This document shows positions 46,533 to 57,486 of a stretch of DNA of 64,000 nt, piece after piece. The notes beneath the pieces were generated by a model. It saw only the letters and a list, made by a program, of their open reading frames with translations. It was not told the origin of the DNA and did no database searches. Location of the stretch: assembly GCA_003439945.1 (NCBI GenBank), contig QVRM01006811.1, positions 226,001 to 290,000 on the forward strand, read 5' to 3'. A program made the translations under genes and the position numbers. Each line of letters starts with the position of its first letter. Positions within the stretch are counted from its first letter, which is position 1. This DNA is from Dermanyssus gallinae. Taxonomy: Eukaryota; Arthropoda; Arachnida; Mesostigmata; Dermanyssidae.

Positions 46533-48873
46533 TCAGTCGTTGTTTAAATAGGACGACGATCTGTTATCACCGGTTGACTGATCTAACAAAGTGCCGACTT
46601 TGCAAATCAGCTGTCTGGTCCGAACACCAGGACCACCCATGGTCTCAAACGCAAGTGGCCAGAATTCGTGGGGATACCCAATTGATGAGTATTTTCTTAG
46701 CTTGCTGGTCTCTGCGAGGTGGGCTGTATAACCGGCTTCGGATGCGCCGCCAACGACCATAGAAGGTGCTAAGGAGTCGGTAACGGTTGCATCCCAAACC
46801 AGCATTTTGCCTCGCTCGAATGGTGTACGTGTCATCCGGTCTGGACCCCTGCCGTCTTCCACGCAGAGGCCCGGGGGTTCGAGGATGCACGGACGACCGC
46901 ATGATCTGAGGGCTCTGCTGAAAGTCTCATTGATAGCGGCATGTCGAGGGCGTCGGCCTGCGCTGATGATACACGATAGGCCGTGATGTCCCAGTTTGTC
47001 GACGGGGTGACCACATTGACACCGATGGGGGCTAACCTGGTCTGTCCCCAGTCGTAGGCCTACTGCTATACGAATCGTCTCGTCGTCAAGAAGGGTGCCT
47101 ATGGGTGCACTGGGAAGCGCGTGAAACCAGGCACCTGAATCCTTGGCGGAAACGGCGTTTAGGCGAGTTCTGGTCGTGTCGTCGGCAGCTTCATTAAAGA
47201 GCCGTCGTTGTACTTCAGCGTGCAAAGGGGCACTCCAGTCATGTTGAAATAGTATGTTGTCAGGCCTGCCACCGCACCGGGCCTCAAGGTTCTCCTGAGG
47301 CTGGGCTAAGCGGCTTTTAAACTGGCCAACTTCTGTTGTTACTTAAAGGGGGGTTGCCCTGTTTTCTGCGCTTAGCATGGAGAAGACTATGGCAGGACCG
47401 GCCAAGGTCTGTAAGTTTGGAACCCCGAGGCCTCCTTGAGAGACGGGCAGTAATGCCTGTTGCCGTGCGCCAGGCGGTAAAGATGTGTTGAGCAGAGCCT
47501 CGAGGGTAGACAGTGTCAACTCGTTGAGCGCTTGCAAGTCGTCGACCCGATTGGATAGGTCAGCTCCTCGAAGAAGGTGGATGCGTCTCAAGGAAGAGAA
47601 AGAAGACCTGAGTAGTAGTGAAGAGTCCCCGATGGGCTCCTAGAAGAGGAAGGCTAGCGGCGGCATTTTCCAGCTCTAATCTCCAGCGCTCGATTGCTGC
47701 TGTAAGCCCTTCGGGACAAAGTGGTACACCGATTAGCTCCAGATCGTCTTAGGCAGTCACCTTGCAGCCGGGCAGGAGGTCTCGAAGTAACTGTATATCT
47801 GGGGAAGCCTCACCGGTAGAGCCCAGGGTGCATACTTCGGTGCATACACAAAGAACGGCCTTGTTGTGGTTACATCCGATTTTTGCGGCGAGCCTGCGTA
47901 GCGTAGATAAACAAGCAATCGGACGTACCGACCTGTCCTTTTTCTTCAGGAAAAAATAGTCTTGCGCCGAATATCAACGGTTGGAGGTAAGAAGGGGGGT
48001 TGCCCCAAAGAAGAATGTCTACAGCCTTTGCCAATGCGGAGAGCAGGCTAGCGGCGATGTCGTTGAGGGACGGTGAAAGAAGGTCCATTATTAGCCGCGG
48101 TCTCATAAAGTCTAGCCCTGCGGCGGAGCTCTTAGAGAAGCTCTTAATAGCCACTTGAATATCTTCCTTTGATGTGACGTAGGGCATAGGGGTTCTGGTC
48201 AATGTCGGCCATTCTAGGTCCTCGGGAGCTAATGGGTGTTGCTCTCGCAAAGCCTCTCTACGGTCAATGCCGGGCGTTATCGTATCTGTGGAAACGATAA
48301 GTCTGGCGGCGCCAGAAACATCTCCTTCGGAGAGTTTAATAATGGACTGCCGCGCCGTATCATTCCTGAATGGTTTAGGAGTCGAAACGCGGGCATGAGA
48401 GGTGGCAATCACGTCTGACAGATGCATACCTTGGGAGAAATCGCGGAGATTGTTGCGTATTATGACTGAGCGGGATGAAGCGTCGTTGCGGGCGCGGGGA
48501 AGACGAAGAACGGGTGCAAAAGACAAAAGACCATACCATGCTTCGACGTCATTATCAGATGAGACTGCTGAGAAAACACGGGTAAGAGCTTCAGCCACTT
48601 GTCTCCTTACTGACTTTGGTACGATTCGAATCAACCTGATTTGTCCCATAACAGCTTGAATATCCTCCAAAATTTGCCCCGGTTGCAAACGGGGGGGGGC
48701 TCAGAGGTTGTAGGTTTTGAAGAGGAAGCGACAGTGGCGGTCGGGTGTTTAGCTGATATATGTCTTGTTAGTCCACGTCGCGTGTACCGACCGTCGCATA
48801 GTGGACATTTAGTAGTAGATGAAGTAGCGCGTGATGCTTCTGCGCCGTGAGCTGTGCGATCATAATCATTCAT
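46533..48873 (-). pseudogene. RLE-type LINE ORF2: C2H2 finger, RT (palm deleted), CCHC, endonuclease (copy 2)
   Basis: ATG 48873-48871 overlaps the ORF1 stop. Residues about 23-42 form a C2H2 finger (CPLCDGRYTRRGLTRHISAKH), the type that binds target DNA in R2/NeSL-like elements. A C9 run (G9 at 48691-48699 on the plus strand) marks a frameshift. The next frame gives RRQVAEALTRVFSAVSSDND, then SFSKSSAAGLDFMRPRLIMD and FGARLFFPEEKGQV. The palm (motifs A-C) is missing near 47870-47760. After it come LPVSQGGLGVPNLQTLAGPA, KDSGAWFHALPSAPIGTLLD, RIAVGLRLGTD, a knuckle C-CGHPVDKLGHHGLSC, and GPDRMTRTPFERGKMLVWDA then a TSKLRKYSSIG stretch, the RLE core. RPD is changed to GPD. Non-functional. Confidence 0.8.
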
Positions 48874-50283
48874 GGTTGTACGATTCGTCGCAGATTATCC
48901 ACTAACGGTAGCAGCTGCAACAGCGGCTCCAAAAGCTCTAATAAGGCCTTAAATTTGGCCGATTTTTCTGGGCTTAATCCTGCAAGAATCTGAGACAGTC
49001 CGAAGGAGGTGCTTTTGGAGCTGGGCACAGCCGGAGTCGCTTTCCGTGTGCGCTTGACGGGTGTTTTGATTCGACGTTGTCTTAAAACGGGCGACCTGCG
49101 GCGGGACTTCCCTGTCGATCCTCCGCCTTTTCTGGTGGGGATTGACATGGGAGCTGGTAGTAGCAGCTGCAGTGTAGGATCGTCGTGTGACAGATATTCC
49201 GCGGACGACGCTAGCGTAAGAAGGTTGTTTTGGAACCTGAGATGTGCTGTCTACAGACAGGGCTGATGTGGAAGATATGTCGCTGATCTCGGCCGCCGGG
49301 TGCAGCACCTTCATCTGTTGCAGTGTGCGGGCTTCCAGTATAATTCGGTTTTTTTCCCGAAGGTAGGCCAAGCGAGGGCAGGCAGATGAACCCGCCGCGT
49401 GAGCACCACGACAGTTCACACATCTTGCTGAATTGGGGCAGCTAGCGGCTAGGTGTCCGGGGGTGCCGCACTTCTTGCATACTTGGGGCATTGTACACCT
49501 GTCGGCGAAGTGTCCTGGCCTCAGGCACTTGTGACATAATTTGGGTTGGTCGGGCTCGAGAACTACTTAGTGGATTTGGTATCCAAGAAACACAGATGGC
49601 GGAGGTTGGCGCGTAAATGAAAGAATCACTTTACTGAGCATAACTCTCGCTCCATTTCGCATGTGAGACAATCTTTTCACGTGATTGACTCCGAGTAATG
49701 ACAGCTCGTGCTGTATCTCCTCCTCAGTGATTGACACTGGAACCCCGTGTATCCTGGCTTTAAATATCGATAGGGATGGGCTGTGTGCGACAACCGGTAG
49801 GTTTCCTAGGGCTGAAATCGAAAGCACCCTGTAAGCGTCTTCAATTCGCGAAAGCCACACGATAATGGACTTCCGGTCGCCGGATATTCTGCATCCGGGA
49901 GCCACGTCGTATATGTGTTTATACGTTGATAGTAGCGAGCCTTCTGGGAACTCTGCTGAGGCTTCGCCCTCGGATGGTTCTCTCCGAATAATCACCTTGA
50001 AAGTCCCTAGTTTGCCCGACAATATACTCTCCTTTAGTTTAGCTAGGCTTTTCTGTTCACGGGATGCAGTCAGTTTTTCCCTGCGAGTTACCACACGAGT
50101 AAACCCATCATTAGTTTCAACAGCCTTGTCGTCTTCAGCGCTTGCAGAGAATGAAGACAACTTCTTGCGTTTGGAGCCTATGACGCGCTCTTCTGCCGTG
50201 ACGCTTCCAGCGCAGGGATCAAGCGCGGGGGTGTTCAATAAGGATGGGCTCGGTTCACGGTTTAAAACGTAAAATGTACTCAA
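48870..50283 (-). pseudogene. Gag-like ORF1 of RLE-type LINE (copy 2), one stop and one frameshift
   Basis: From about 50283 the minus strand reads a hydrophilic N-terminus and then an RNA-binding-like domain (KARIHGVPVSITEEEIQHEL). After an in-frame TAA at 49567-49569 the same frame carries three zinc knuckles: CHKCLRPGHFADRC, CKKCGTPGHLAASC and CVNCRGAHAAGSSAC. A frameshift near 49130 leads to a Lys/Arg-rich segment and the C-terminal helix FGLSQILAGLSPEKSAKFKA then LLELLEPLLQLLP, ending TGA at 48872-48870, inside ORF2's ATG. The knuckle array is the gag type usually paired with APE-type LINEs (R1, I, jockey), which makes the pairing with an RLE ORF2 notable. No ATG is visible at the 5' end. 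Confidence 0.8.
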
Positions 50284-50300
50284 TTCAATTAAAAATATTT

Positions 50301-50788
50301 AAACTTTGATTAAAATTTGTCGACACGCGCGGGTTTTGAACCCGGTAACTTTGCGTGCGAAGCGGCGTCTTCCCGTCTCGTCCACGAAGTCAGTTGGCTT
50401 TACGCTGGCCTCTCGCGATAGGAGACCGCGAAGCAACGTCCAAATGTAAACAAATACTCGTTGTAATGACGTTGTCATTCAAACACAATCGCCAGTCAGG
50501 CTGAGTGGAGTTGAAACCCCAGCAGCACTACGTAGTACACTTTGGAGTGGGCTTCACACCTCTCCAGACACCTTTTAGTCTGTTTTGTCACTGTTGTAGT
50601 TTTTTTAACGGTTGTCACTCTTAAACAGGGTAAACGGGTCAAATTAGCGGGAGCAATATTGAACACGTCTACTCTCTGCCGATTCTAACACGAGAAAAAA
50701 AATGTATCACACGCAAAATAATATCACACGCGTAATCTCCCCCTTATGTTTCAATACTAGTACGAGCTGTAAATGGTTTGTTTATATA
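50301..50788. other. No gene recognised; tRNA-like stretch
   Basis: On the minus strand 50310-50400 has GGGTTCAAAACCC (B-box-like) about 30 bp after GTGGACGAGACGG (weakly A-box-like). It does not fold as a full tRNA by eye. The rest is unique. Confidence 0.35.
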
Positions 50789-50791
50789 TTA

Positions 50792-50877
<86 letters not shown>
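50789..50877. repeat. (ATT)n microsatellite at the 3' end of RLE-LINE copy 3
   Basis: About 29 TTA units with one break. It is (TAA)n on the LINE strand. Confidence 0.95.
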
Positions 50878-50951
50878 GTTTATTACATATTAAACAATGT
50901 TACAGTTGTGAGGTCTGAACGTATTATTGCAAAGTTTTTTAAATAATTAGT

Positions 50952-53205
50952 TCACTCCATGGCGCCTAAAATAGATGCCGCGTTCCTTCTGCAAACGGCC
51001 AAGGACAACGCTTGCCTCAAGAATTGATCCTCTCTTCGGTCGCTCGTGACCTCCTGAATTCGGTTACTTAAATCTTTGAAAAATGCTTCGGTTCCCTTGC
51101 TGATTGGTCCTAGTGTCCCCATGGCGATAAGCACAAATATATATCTTGTTTCCAGTCCAGCATATTTAAACCGTTTTCTGGCGTCCGCGTGCTTTGCTAC
51201 CCACCCCGGCTCAACAGAGCTGTGGTGTAAATAGGAAGCCGCGGTTGTGCACGAAACCGTTGCATCCCAAGCTAGGGACTTTCCATGTGACCATATTGCA
51301 ATGGTCACCCCATCAGGGCTTTCTTCGCCAGCGGACACTAAACCTCTCGGTTTAAGTGTATATGGTATACCGGCTTTCCTAAGGGACCTTATGATCACAC
51401 CGTTTAGTTCAGCATGTCTGGACGATCTACCGGCGCTCTTCGGGCAACTCAGTGGGTGTAGGCCACTGGAATCTACCATCTTCCCACACAGCTTGCACTG
51501 AAACGGCTCGCAGACGCTAGCGCCGATTCTAAGTGCTGACATCATGCGAAAAGAGTTGGGATCCAGCATGGTGCCGAGATAAGGCGAGGGTAAGGCTTTA
51601 AGCCAACCCCCACTGAAGGTATTTTGTGCTGCTAGGAATACGGCGCGGTCTCTCCGGGAAACAAGCTCGTTTAAGATTTCTCTGCTCTTTTTTCTCTTTT
51701 GAGCTTATCTAGGTTATACTGGCTAGGATATTCTTCTAAAGGGCCCGGGTCTAGCATGGTTCTAATAGTGTCCCGTGCTTTACTGGTTTCATATCTTATT
51801 TGTGGTCGAACTGCCTCTTCCACTAACGAAGCTGCCACCGGACCAAATTGCACCAGTGAAGCAGCGTAGCAGACCGGAGCTAGGTCAGTGGCATTCCTTA
51901 TACCCAGACCACCCTCACGTATCGGAAGACTTGCTCTCTGCCAGGTGTTCTCTTCTAAATTTACGTTTAGGACTTCACTAAGTATGTCTCTGCTGACGTC
52001 ATCATACGCCGTTAATTCTTCGGGGCACGTCAAAGCAGGGCATGCACGCAGTATATAGTTAAATCTTGAAGACCCTAGGCTATATCTCCAAATGCACAGC
52101 GCAGCCTGTGGATGCAAGCGAGTCAGTCGTGGACGGATTTTGGTAAGGGCTTCTTTTTTCACAGAAAGTGTATGCGAAATTCCGTCTTGCTTTACGGGGG
52201 CCCCCAAAACTTCTAAATTGTTTAGCTCTACACGCGTGATACCAGGAAGTATTTCTGTGATCTTCTGAATTGCTTCCTCCTTTTTCTGAAGTGAGCTCCC
52301 GAAAGCAGTAATCTCACATTTTGCGGCATTCAGTGTCAGTCCCCCGTCTTCTTCAAACTGCAGCACTCTTCTTAAATCTGTTGCGATGATACTTGCAGGG
52401 CCGGCAAGCGTGGCGTCATCTAGATACCACACATTGAAAGGGCTCTGTAGTTGCGATACTAGATCTGATATACCGAGACTAAATAGAGCAGGCCCTAGCG
52501 GGTCACCCTGCTGAATTCCCGCTTCCGAACGCAATGTTGAAGTTGTGCCCCAGGTTAAGAGTGAAGGATCTCTGTAACTTTGCCAGACCATAGGCAAAAG
52601 CTCTGGACTTTTCTTCATCACTGCATCTAGTATCCGGTCTCTTCGTAACGTATTAAATGCATTGCGGAAATCAAGTTTTACCAGAACCCTTACTTGGTCC
52701 TCAGTCCCTAAGAGGCACGTGTAGCATGTACTAGTGCTTCTGCGCCGCCTTTAACAGCCACTCTAACCTGATATGGCAGAATTGCTGTCAAAATTGTCTT
52801 TTTATTTCTCGCCATTGCTATCTTTGCAGCAATCCTACGCAGAGTCAGTCCACAAGCTATGGGCCTTATTGAGTTATCTTTTTTCTTAAGAGCTGTAAGA
52901 TTTGCACTTTAAAATACTGGTAGACAAAATGTAGGTAATGTGCCGTTTAACACTCTGCCCAAGAAAATGCTCAGATCATTTAGCAGGCATTCTGACGAAG
53001 GAACAGTTTGATCCAACATGTCACGCAGATGACGTGGCCGCAGTCCATCCAGTCCGGCTCCGCTTGCAACAGGGAATGAGCGACAGCAGGGCTCTAGCGG
53101 CAGAGCGTACATCGTCCTCGGCTAGTTTTCTTTTAGCTATAGGCACGCTCTGCCGGTCTTCAGCTAAGCCGTCTAGTCTATTAATTGCGGTCTTTGGAAC
53201 TGACT
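50952..53205 (-). pseudogene. RLE-type LINE ORF2, 3' portion (RT + CCHC + RLE), copy 3
   Basis: Continuing from 57048, the minus strand gives SVPKTAINRLDGLAEDRQSV, LAEDDVRSAARALLS, a run with SGAGLDGLRPRHLRDMLDQT, then after a frame change the RT palm: IQQGDPLGPALFSLGISDLV, PFNVWYLDDATLAGPA (YLDD at about 52415-52426) and LTLNAAKCEITAFG. The thumb follows with RPRLTRLHPQAALCIWRYSL. After a frameshift near 51670 come SGGWLKALPSPYLGTMLD, FRMMSALRIGASVC, the knuckle C-LCGKMVDSSGLHPLSC, and the RLE core SPDGVTIAIWSHGKSLAWDA, ADARKRFKY, ending LAVCRRNAASILGAME. The RLE's first motif reads SPDG rather than RPDG. Four to five lesions. Confidence 0.85.
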
Positions 53206-53218
53206 GCAGAAGACTTTT
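53206..53218. repeat. Target-site duplication, left copy
   Basis: The sequence TGCAGAAGACTTTT at 53205-53218 recurs at 57034-57047. It flanks the inner LINE. Confidence 0.85.
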
Positions 53219-53269
53219 TTTTTTAGTTTCAAGTTTATTCACCATAAATTGGTAGTGTATTACAAAAGT

Positions 53270-56014
53270 TCACATATCATTTTGTAGGCTAATAATATCG
53301 TTAACACGTGCTTGTAGTGACGGTGTTTCGATAAACGAGCAAGTGAGTATGTGGTATCGTCCGATATTGCACTCGCCACAGTATTTACATACGCATTCGT
53401 CAATTTCATAACAATTTCCTCTTAAGCACAAAAGGTGGTGGTAGCCGTGCCATGTTGTTCGGCATATTAGAGATCTATTTTTCTGTGATGACAGTTTCCA
53501 CTTATTGCTGCAAAAAGCAGGACCCTCGACATAGAGACCCATTACAAATGCCATGTTGCGGGTTTCTCTAAGTTCTCTGTAGGCTTCTAAGATTTGTGTA
53601 CTGAACGGTATCTTGTCCAGTACTAAATCCTCTACTAGTGTGCGTTCGTGGCATAGTTCCAGTGCGAACGTGGCCGATGCGTTCTTTGGCAAGCCTAAAG
53701 TGCGCTTTATGAAATAAGATTTTATTTTATCTATGTTTGTAAGGTCCGATATTGTGAAATAAGGGGCTATTGCGGGAAGGCAGTATCTTACTATAGGAAC
53801 AATTTTTATTCTAAATAAATTTAGCGCAATTTTTAGGTCTATGTCAGTAACGTCTCCCACTAAAATCATGGCTGCCGTAGCCTTGCTACGCATTTCCTCT
53901 ATATGTCTGCTGAATGACAGCCGGGGGGTCACTGTTATCCCTAGATAACAAAAGTAATTAACGAGTTCAACATTTACTCCCTCTATCTTGATGCACCGGT
54001 CATCTGCAGCGTACGATCTGCCTTTACTAAATCGTAGTATTTTTGTTTTGGCTATGTCGTAGTATTTTTGATTGTCAATTGGTGTTCTTGGCACTAATCT
54101 GAGGCTTCCTGAAGATAAAACTGCAAGTGATTTCGTGTTCTTGCAAGTACCACTAAGTCGTCAGCATAAAATGCATGTACTGCTTTCACATTTCTGAGGG
54201 CGTCCGCTAAGCCAACTATATACAATATAAAGAGGAATGGGCTTGCGGAGTCACCCTAGACAACTCCAGTTCTCTGTGCTGCTGGCCTGCTGACATAATG
54301 AGCTCCGTTTTTAATAATAATTAAGTTCGCTTGCAGCATGTCACGTATTAGATTATACATAGTTCCCTCTATAGAATATCGGGTTTGAAGTACTTTAAAA
54401 AGTTTGTCTCTTCTAACGCAGTCAGATGCAGTCTTTAAATCGATAAAAGCGGCATATGTCATCTCTTTTTGATCTTGGCAGGTCTTTACGTGTTCTAAAA
54501 TAAAGGCAACGGCATCCGACGCAGATTGCCCTCTTAGAAATCCATGTTGTTCACATGGTAGATCTGGACCTATGGCGTCATATAAGCGTTCTACAACAAG
54601 TGAAGTTAAGATTTTATAAACGACGCTAATAAGTGCAATCCCGCGGTAGTTGGATGGGTCGGTTGCTTCACCCTTCTTTTTGTAAATTGGCTGCAGGAAA
54701 CTTTTTCTCCATTCTTCCGGTATTTTGCCGCTGCGTAGACATCCTTTGTACAATCTGGTCAATGGCGGGCACAGGAAACGTATATTTGCTTTAATATGTT
54801 CATACACAATTTGGTTGGGACCCGCAGATTTACCATTTTGATTGGATTTGATTACATTGGCGACCTCTTCTTCTGTAAATGCTCGGTAATCACAAATATT
54901 CTCCCTCGGAGGTAGTAGAAGATCACCACTGTATAGGCGCGAAAAATGAAGTATCCACTCATTATCATTGATTAATGGATTTGGTGGAGTGGGTCGTCTT
55001 GGGAGGAGTATCCATGGTTGTGTAGCGCTTTGTTGCATGCGTGTCACACGCTGAATTATGTCATATGCTTGTTTCTTTGTTTGTTTAATCTTTTTGAAAT
55101 TCCGTTTCATACCAGCGAGTCGTTGTAATCCCTCCGGACTAAAATCCGTGTGACTGCAAATAGTGTACTTTATGGCTTTGCACTGTTCATCAAACCATGG
55201 TTTGTGTGTAGTTGGTCTGTATAACGATTTCCTTACGCATGAAATCTGGATTGCCCACCGGATAGCTCTTTCAGTTACATTGATATCGTCTGTTGGCTGA
55301 ATGAGTTGTAGCGCTTGCTGTAATTTCTGGGGGTTCAGGGAGCGGCTGAGGGTATGTGCTGAGGGTACACTGGGCTTGTTGGATCGGTGCAAATGGAACG
55401 TTATTTTATAGTGTTTTCGATGTGCTGAGGGTGTTGAGTGCATCTCGCTGATTATTGATTGTGGCTGCTGTGCTGAAGTTAAAACTACATCAACGGCACT
55501 TTTTCCATTCCAGCTGGCGTACGTAGCCTCATGTTTGTTGTTTTCAATTTGCAATCCAAGCTCATGCATTCCTGATATAAAAGCTGCGCTTCGTGCATTA
55601 TCTTTTAATAGGTGGCAATTAAAGTCACCCCCTATAACAAGGTGCTTATTTGTCTTTTTACAATACCTTATTGCGGCCCCAACATCGTGTATTATATCAG
55701 CGGGTTGCCTGTCTGGTGGGCTATATATGCACACCAGGTAATATTCTTCTAGTTCCAGAACTAATTCTCTTGCAGTGCATTTGAGTACGTGTGAGCACTC
55801 GGTCGTTCTGACGGCGATAGACACCCCATTTAGGTCGGCCTCTTCCTTAAGACTTAAGTGCAAGTCCGTGATATATTTTGTATTGTGTAAACTGAATAAA
55901 ATTTGCTGGGTTTGTCACAAACGTTTCGGTTAAAAACATAATATCCATGTCAAGAAAATCGTTTTCGCCTGACTTATCATATAATTATTCTAATGATTCA
56001 ACGTTCCACAACAT
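53270..56014 (-). pseudogene. ORF2 of the 2A-bearing LINE: APE endonuclease + RT
   Basis: ATG at 56014-56012 opens a typical endonuclease start (LWNVESL; MDIMFLTETFVTNP), interrupted by a TAA and a frameshift before 55863. From there 535 codons are open: NGVSIAVRTTECSH, LVCIYSPPDRQPADI, LVIGGDFNCHLL (catalytic), TYASWNGKSAVDVVLTS. RT follows with AGPNQIVYEHIK, LQPIYKKKGEATDPSNYRGI, EQHGFLRGQSASDAVAFILE and FIDLKTASDCVRRDKL (AFD altered to ASD). A TAG lies at 54256 where the family has GDS; FYADDLVVLAR (active site, 54157-54168) and then a TAG before TKILRFSKG and YFCYLGITVTPRLSFS follow. The end carries a zinc knuckle (CKYCGECNIGRYHILTC). Stop at 53270. Confidence 0.85.
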
Positions 56015-56065
56015 ACATTTAAATTAATTCTTTGTGTGTTTTGCGGGCTGCTTTAACGCCGCTTG

Positions 56066-57000
56066 TCAATCTCTTGAAGACATCATTGTGATATCGTCCT
56101 CTTCTTCAGTTTGCCTGCTGCGCTTAGTCCCAGCGGTCGTCGTTTTCTCTGCGTCGTATATTCTAAATGGTTTTAATTGTCCGCGATAAGGACGAAAGTG
56201 TATCTCTTCCGACCACATCCCAGGGTCCAATAGTTCTTTAAATTTGTTAGCTGCTATATTTATGTGAAAACTATTATAATATGCCTGGTTTATTCCTGAA
56301 AGTTTTGTCACTTTAACGTCCACATCGTTACCCACAATCCGAGCTACATATTGTTGTATATCCTCACATGTATGTGACAAACTGAGGCGGCTTACAAATA
56401 GTGCTTTCATTCGAGGTCTTTTGGGCACGTCTTGAACGTCTACAACTTATAGATCTGTCAGTTTGTTTGTGCCAGTTGTTGCACGTTGTTCACGATTCGT
56501 CACGTGTCCTCCTCTTCCAACCCTCCTCGGTGTTGTGGCAATGGTGCTGCCAATATTGCCAGTGACTAACTTATTGACGGTTTTTGTTAGCTCGTCAATT
56601 TTCTTTTTGAGTGAATGTAGATCGCTAAGGCAGCCACAGTTTGGTTTTACACTTGCGCTGTTAGTTGTCACAGTAACAGTTACTTCTGCAGCCCTCACAA
56701 ACAGTGCGGTCTTTTACTTGATGAATAACACCACCACAAGACACACATGGAGGGCCTGGGTTGCTCTCGATGTCTCCAGCCAGTAATCGCATAATTACAA
56801 GTGCCGTGGAACAAATGAATTGTGTCTTACTAAAGCATCGTCGTGGTAGATGCTTTAAAACGCTCACCGTGTCATCTGTTGTGGTATGTATTTTAGTTTG
56901 ATGGTAGTTTGAACCACTTTGCGCGTTTGGCTGCAGTAGTACCTCTTTTGAAGTCAAGCTTTTCGTTAAAAATACACCAATGCTAGAGCACACAAAAACT
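56066..57000 (-). pseudogene. ORF1 of the 2A-bearing LINE
   Basis: The first segment has a hydrophobic stretch (ICSTALVIMRLLAGDIESN) ending in the 2A-like motif at 56751-56774. A Cys-rich finger (CVSCGG, C-x2-C pairs) follows, as in PHD-like fingers of similar LINEs. A frameshift near 56690 leads to a coiled-coil-like stretch (CGCLSDLHSLKKKIDELTKT then VNKLV). After a TAA at 56449-56447 the same frame continues with MKALFVSRLSLSHTCEDIQQ, then a SFHINIAANKFKELLDPGMW domain, which resembles the folded C-terminal domain of ORF1p in CR1-like LINEs, and ends in an acidic tail. ATG 56792 lies just before the 2A motif; an earlier start cannot be chosen safely. Confidence 0.75.
56751..56774 (-). other. 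2A-like peptide motif (DIESNPGP)
   Basis: The minus strand encodes D-I-E-S-N-P-G-P, an exact match to the D-x-E-x-N-P-G-P signature of 2A ribosome-skipping peptides, preceded by a hydrophobic segment as in functional 2As. 2A-like sequences are known at the N-termini of several APE-type LINEs (sea urchin and trypanosome elements among others). If active, translation would separate a short leader from the rest of ORF1p. Confidence 0.8.
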
Positions 57001-57033
57001 GCGTCCGTCTGGTGGCCGCCATCTTGCAGAGTG

Positions 57034-57047
57034 TGCAGAAGACTTTT
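57034..57047. repeat. Target-site duplication, right copy
   Basis: TGCAGAAGACTTTT, identical to 53205-53218. Confidence 0.85.
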
Positions 57048-57268
57048 AAAACTCTTTTGTTCGAGCACTGACACATTGTCTTTGATTATTCTGGTTAGTG
57101 TGGCTTCATGATTTTTTCTATGTGGTAAGGCCAGCATTAAAGATGGAGCAGACATCCAGCTTTGACTTGAAATTATTCAACGCCTTTGCAAAATCTGCGG
57201 CGCAGGCTTCTCTCGCTCCCCGAGGTATGACCCTGGCAATTTTGAGATCTCGACGTGCCTGCGCTAAG
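57048..57268 (-). pseudogene. RLE-type LINE ORF2, 5' portion (copy 3)
   Basis: The minus strand reads ARRDLKIARVIPRGAREACA, ADFAKALNNFKSKLD, PSLMLALPHRKNHEATLTRI and IKDNVSVLEQKSFKSLLHTL, matching copy 1 (NLRLAKVIPRGTRECC... SLMFAIPRQKDQEVTLIKLI). The coding sequence begins abruptly at the (ATT)n array, so the copy is 5'-truncated there. Confidence 0.8.

Positions 57269-57486
<218 letters not shown>

Larger units (their letters stand above)
46533..50300 (-). mobile_element. Two-ORF RLE-type LINE (copy 2), internally deleted
   Basis: On the minus strand: gag-like ORF1 (50283 to 48870), then ORF2 (48873 to 46533), joined by an ATGA overlap. ORF2 has an N-terminal C2H2 finger, remnants of RT, a CCHC knuckle and an RLE. 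Unlike copies 1 and 3 it has no (TAA)n at its ends and is a different family. Confidence 0.8.
53219..57033 (-). mobile_element. APE-type LINE with 2A-like motif, probably full length
   Basis: 3815 bp. On the minus strand it starts CTCTGCAAGATGGCGGCCAC, carries ORF1 and ORF2, and ends in a short poly(A) run (T run at 53216-53224). A 14-bp duplication, TGCAGAAGACTTTT, flanks it (53205-53218 and 57034-57047). It interrupts the RLE-LINE coding sequence at that point. The copy has a handful of point lesions. Confidence 0.88.
50878..57268 (-). mobile_element. RLE-type LINE, copy 3, split by a second LINE, (TAA)n on both sides
   Basis: The element's sequence is 50878-53218 plus 57034-57268 once the inner LINE (53219-57033) is removed. 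(ATT)n arrays abut both ends directly (50789-50877 and 57269-57486). It is the same family as 31571-34530 but better preserved. Confidence 0.85.

Noticed and set aside
45965..46762. 265-codon plus-strand frame
   Set aside because: Its right half is antisense to the RLE-LINE ORF2 C-terminus and the left half has no recognisable domain.
50310..50400. tRNA gene
   Set aside because: Only a B-box-like stretch and a weak A box are visible; the cloverleaf stems do not pair by eye.
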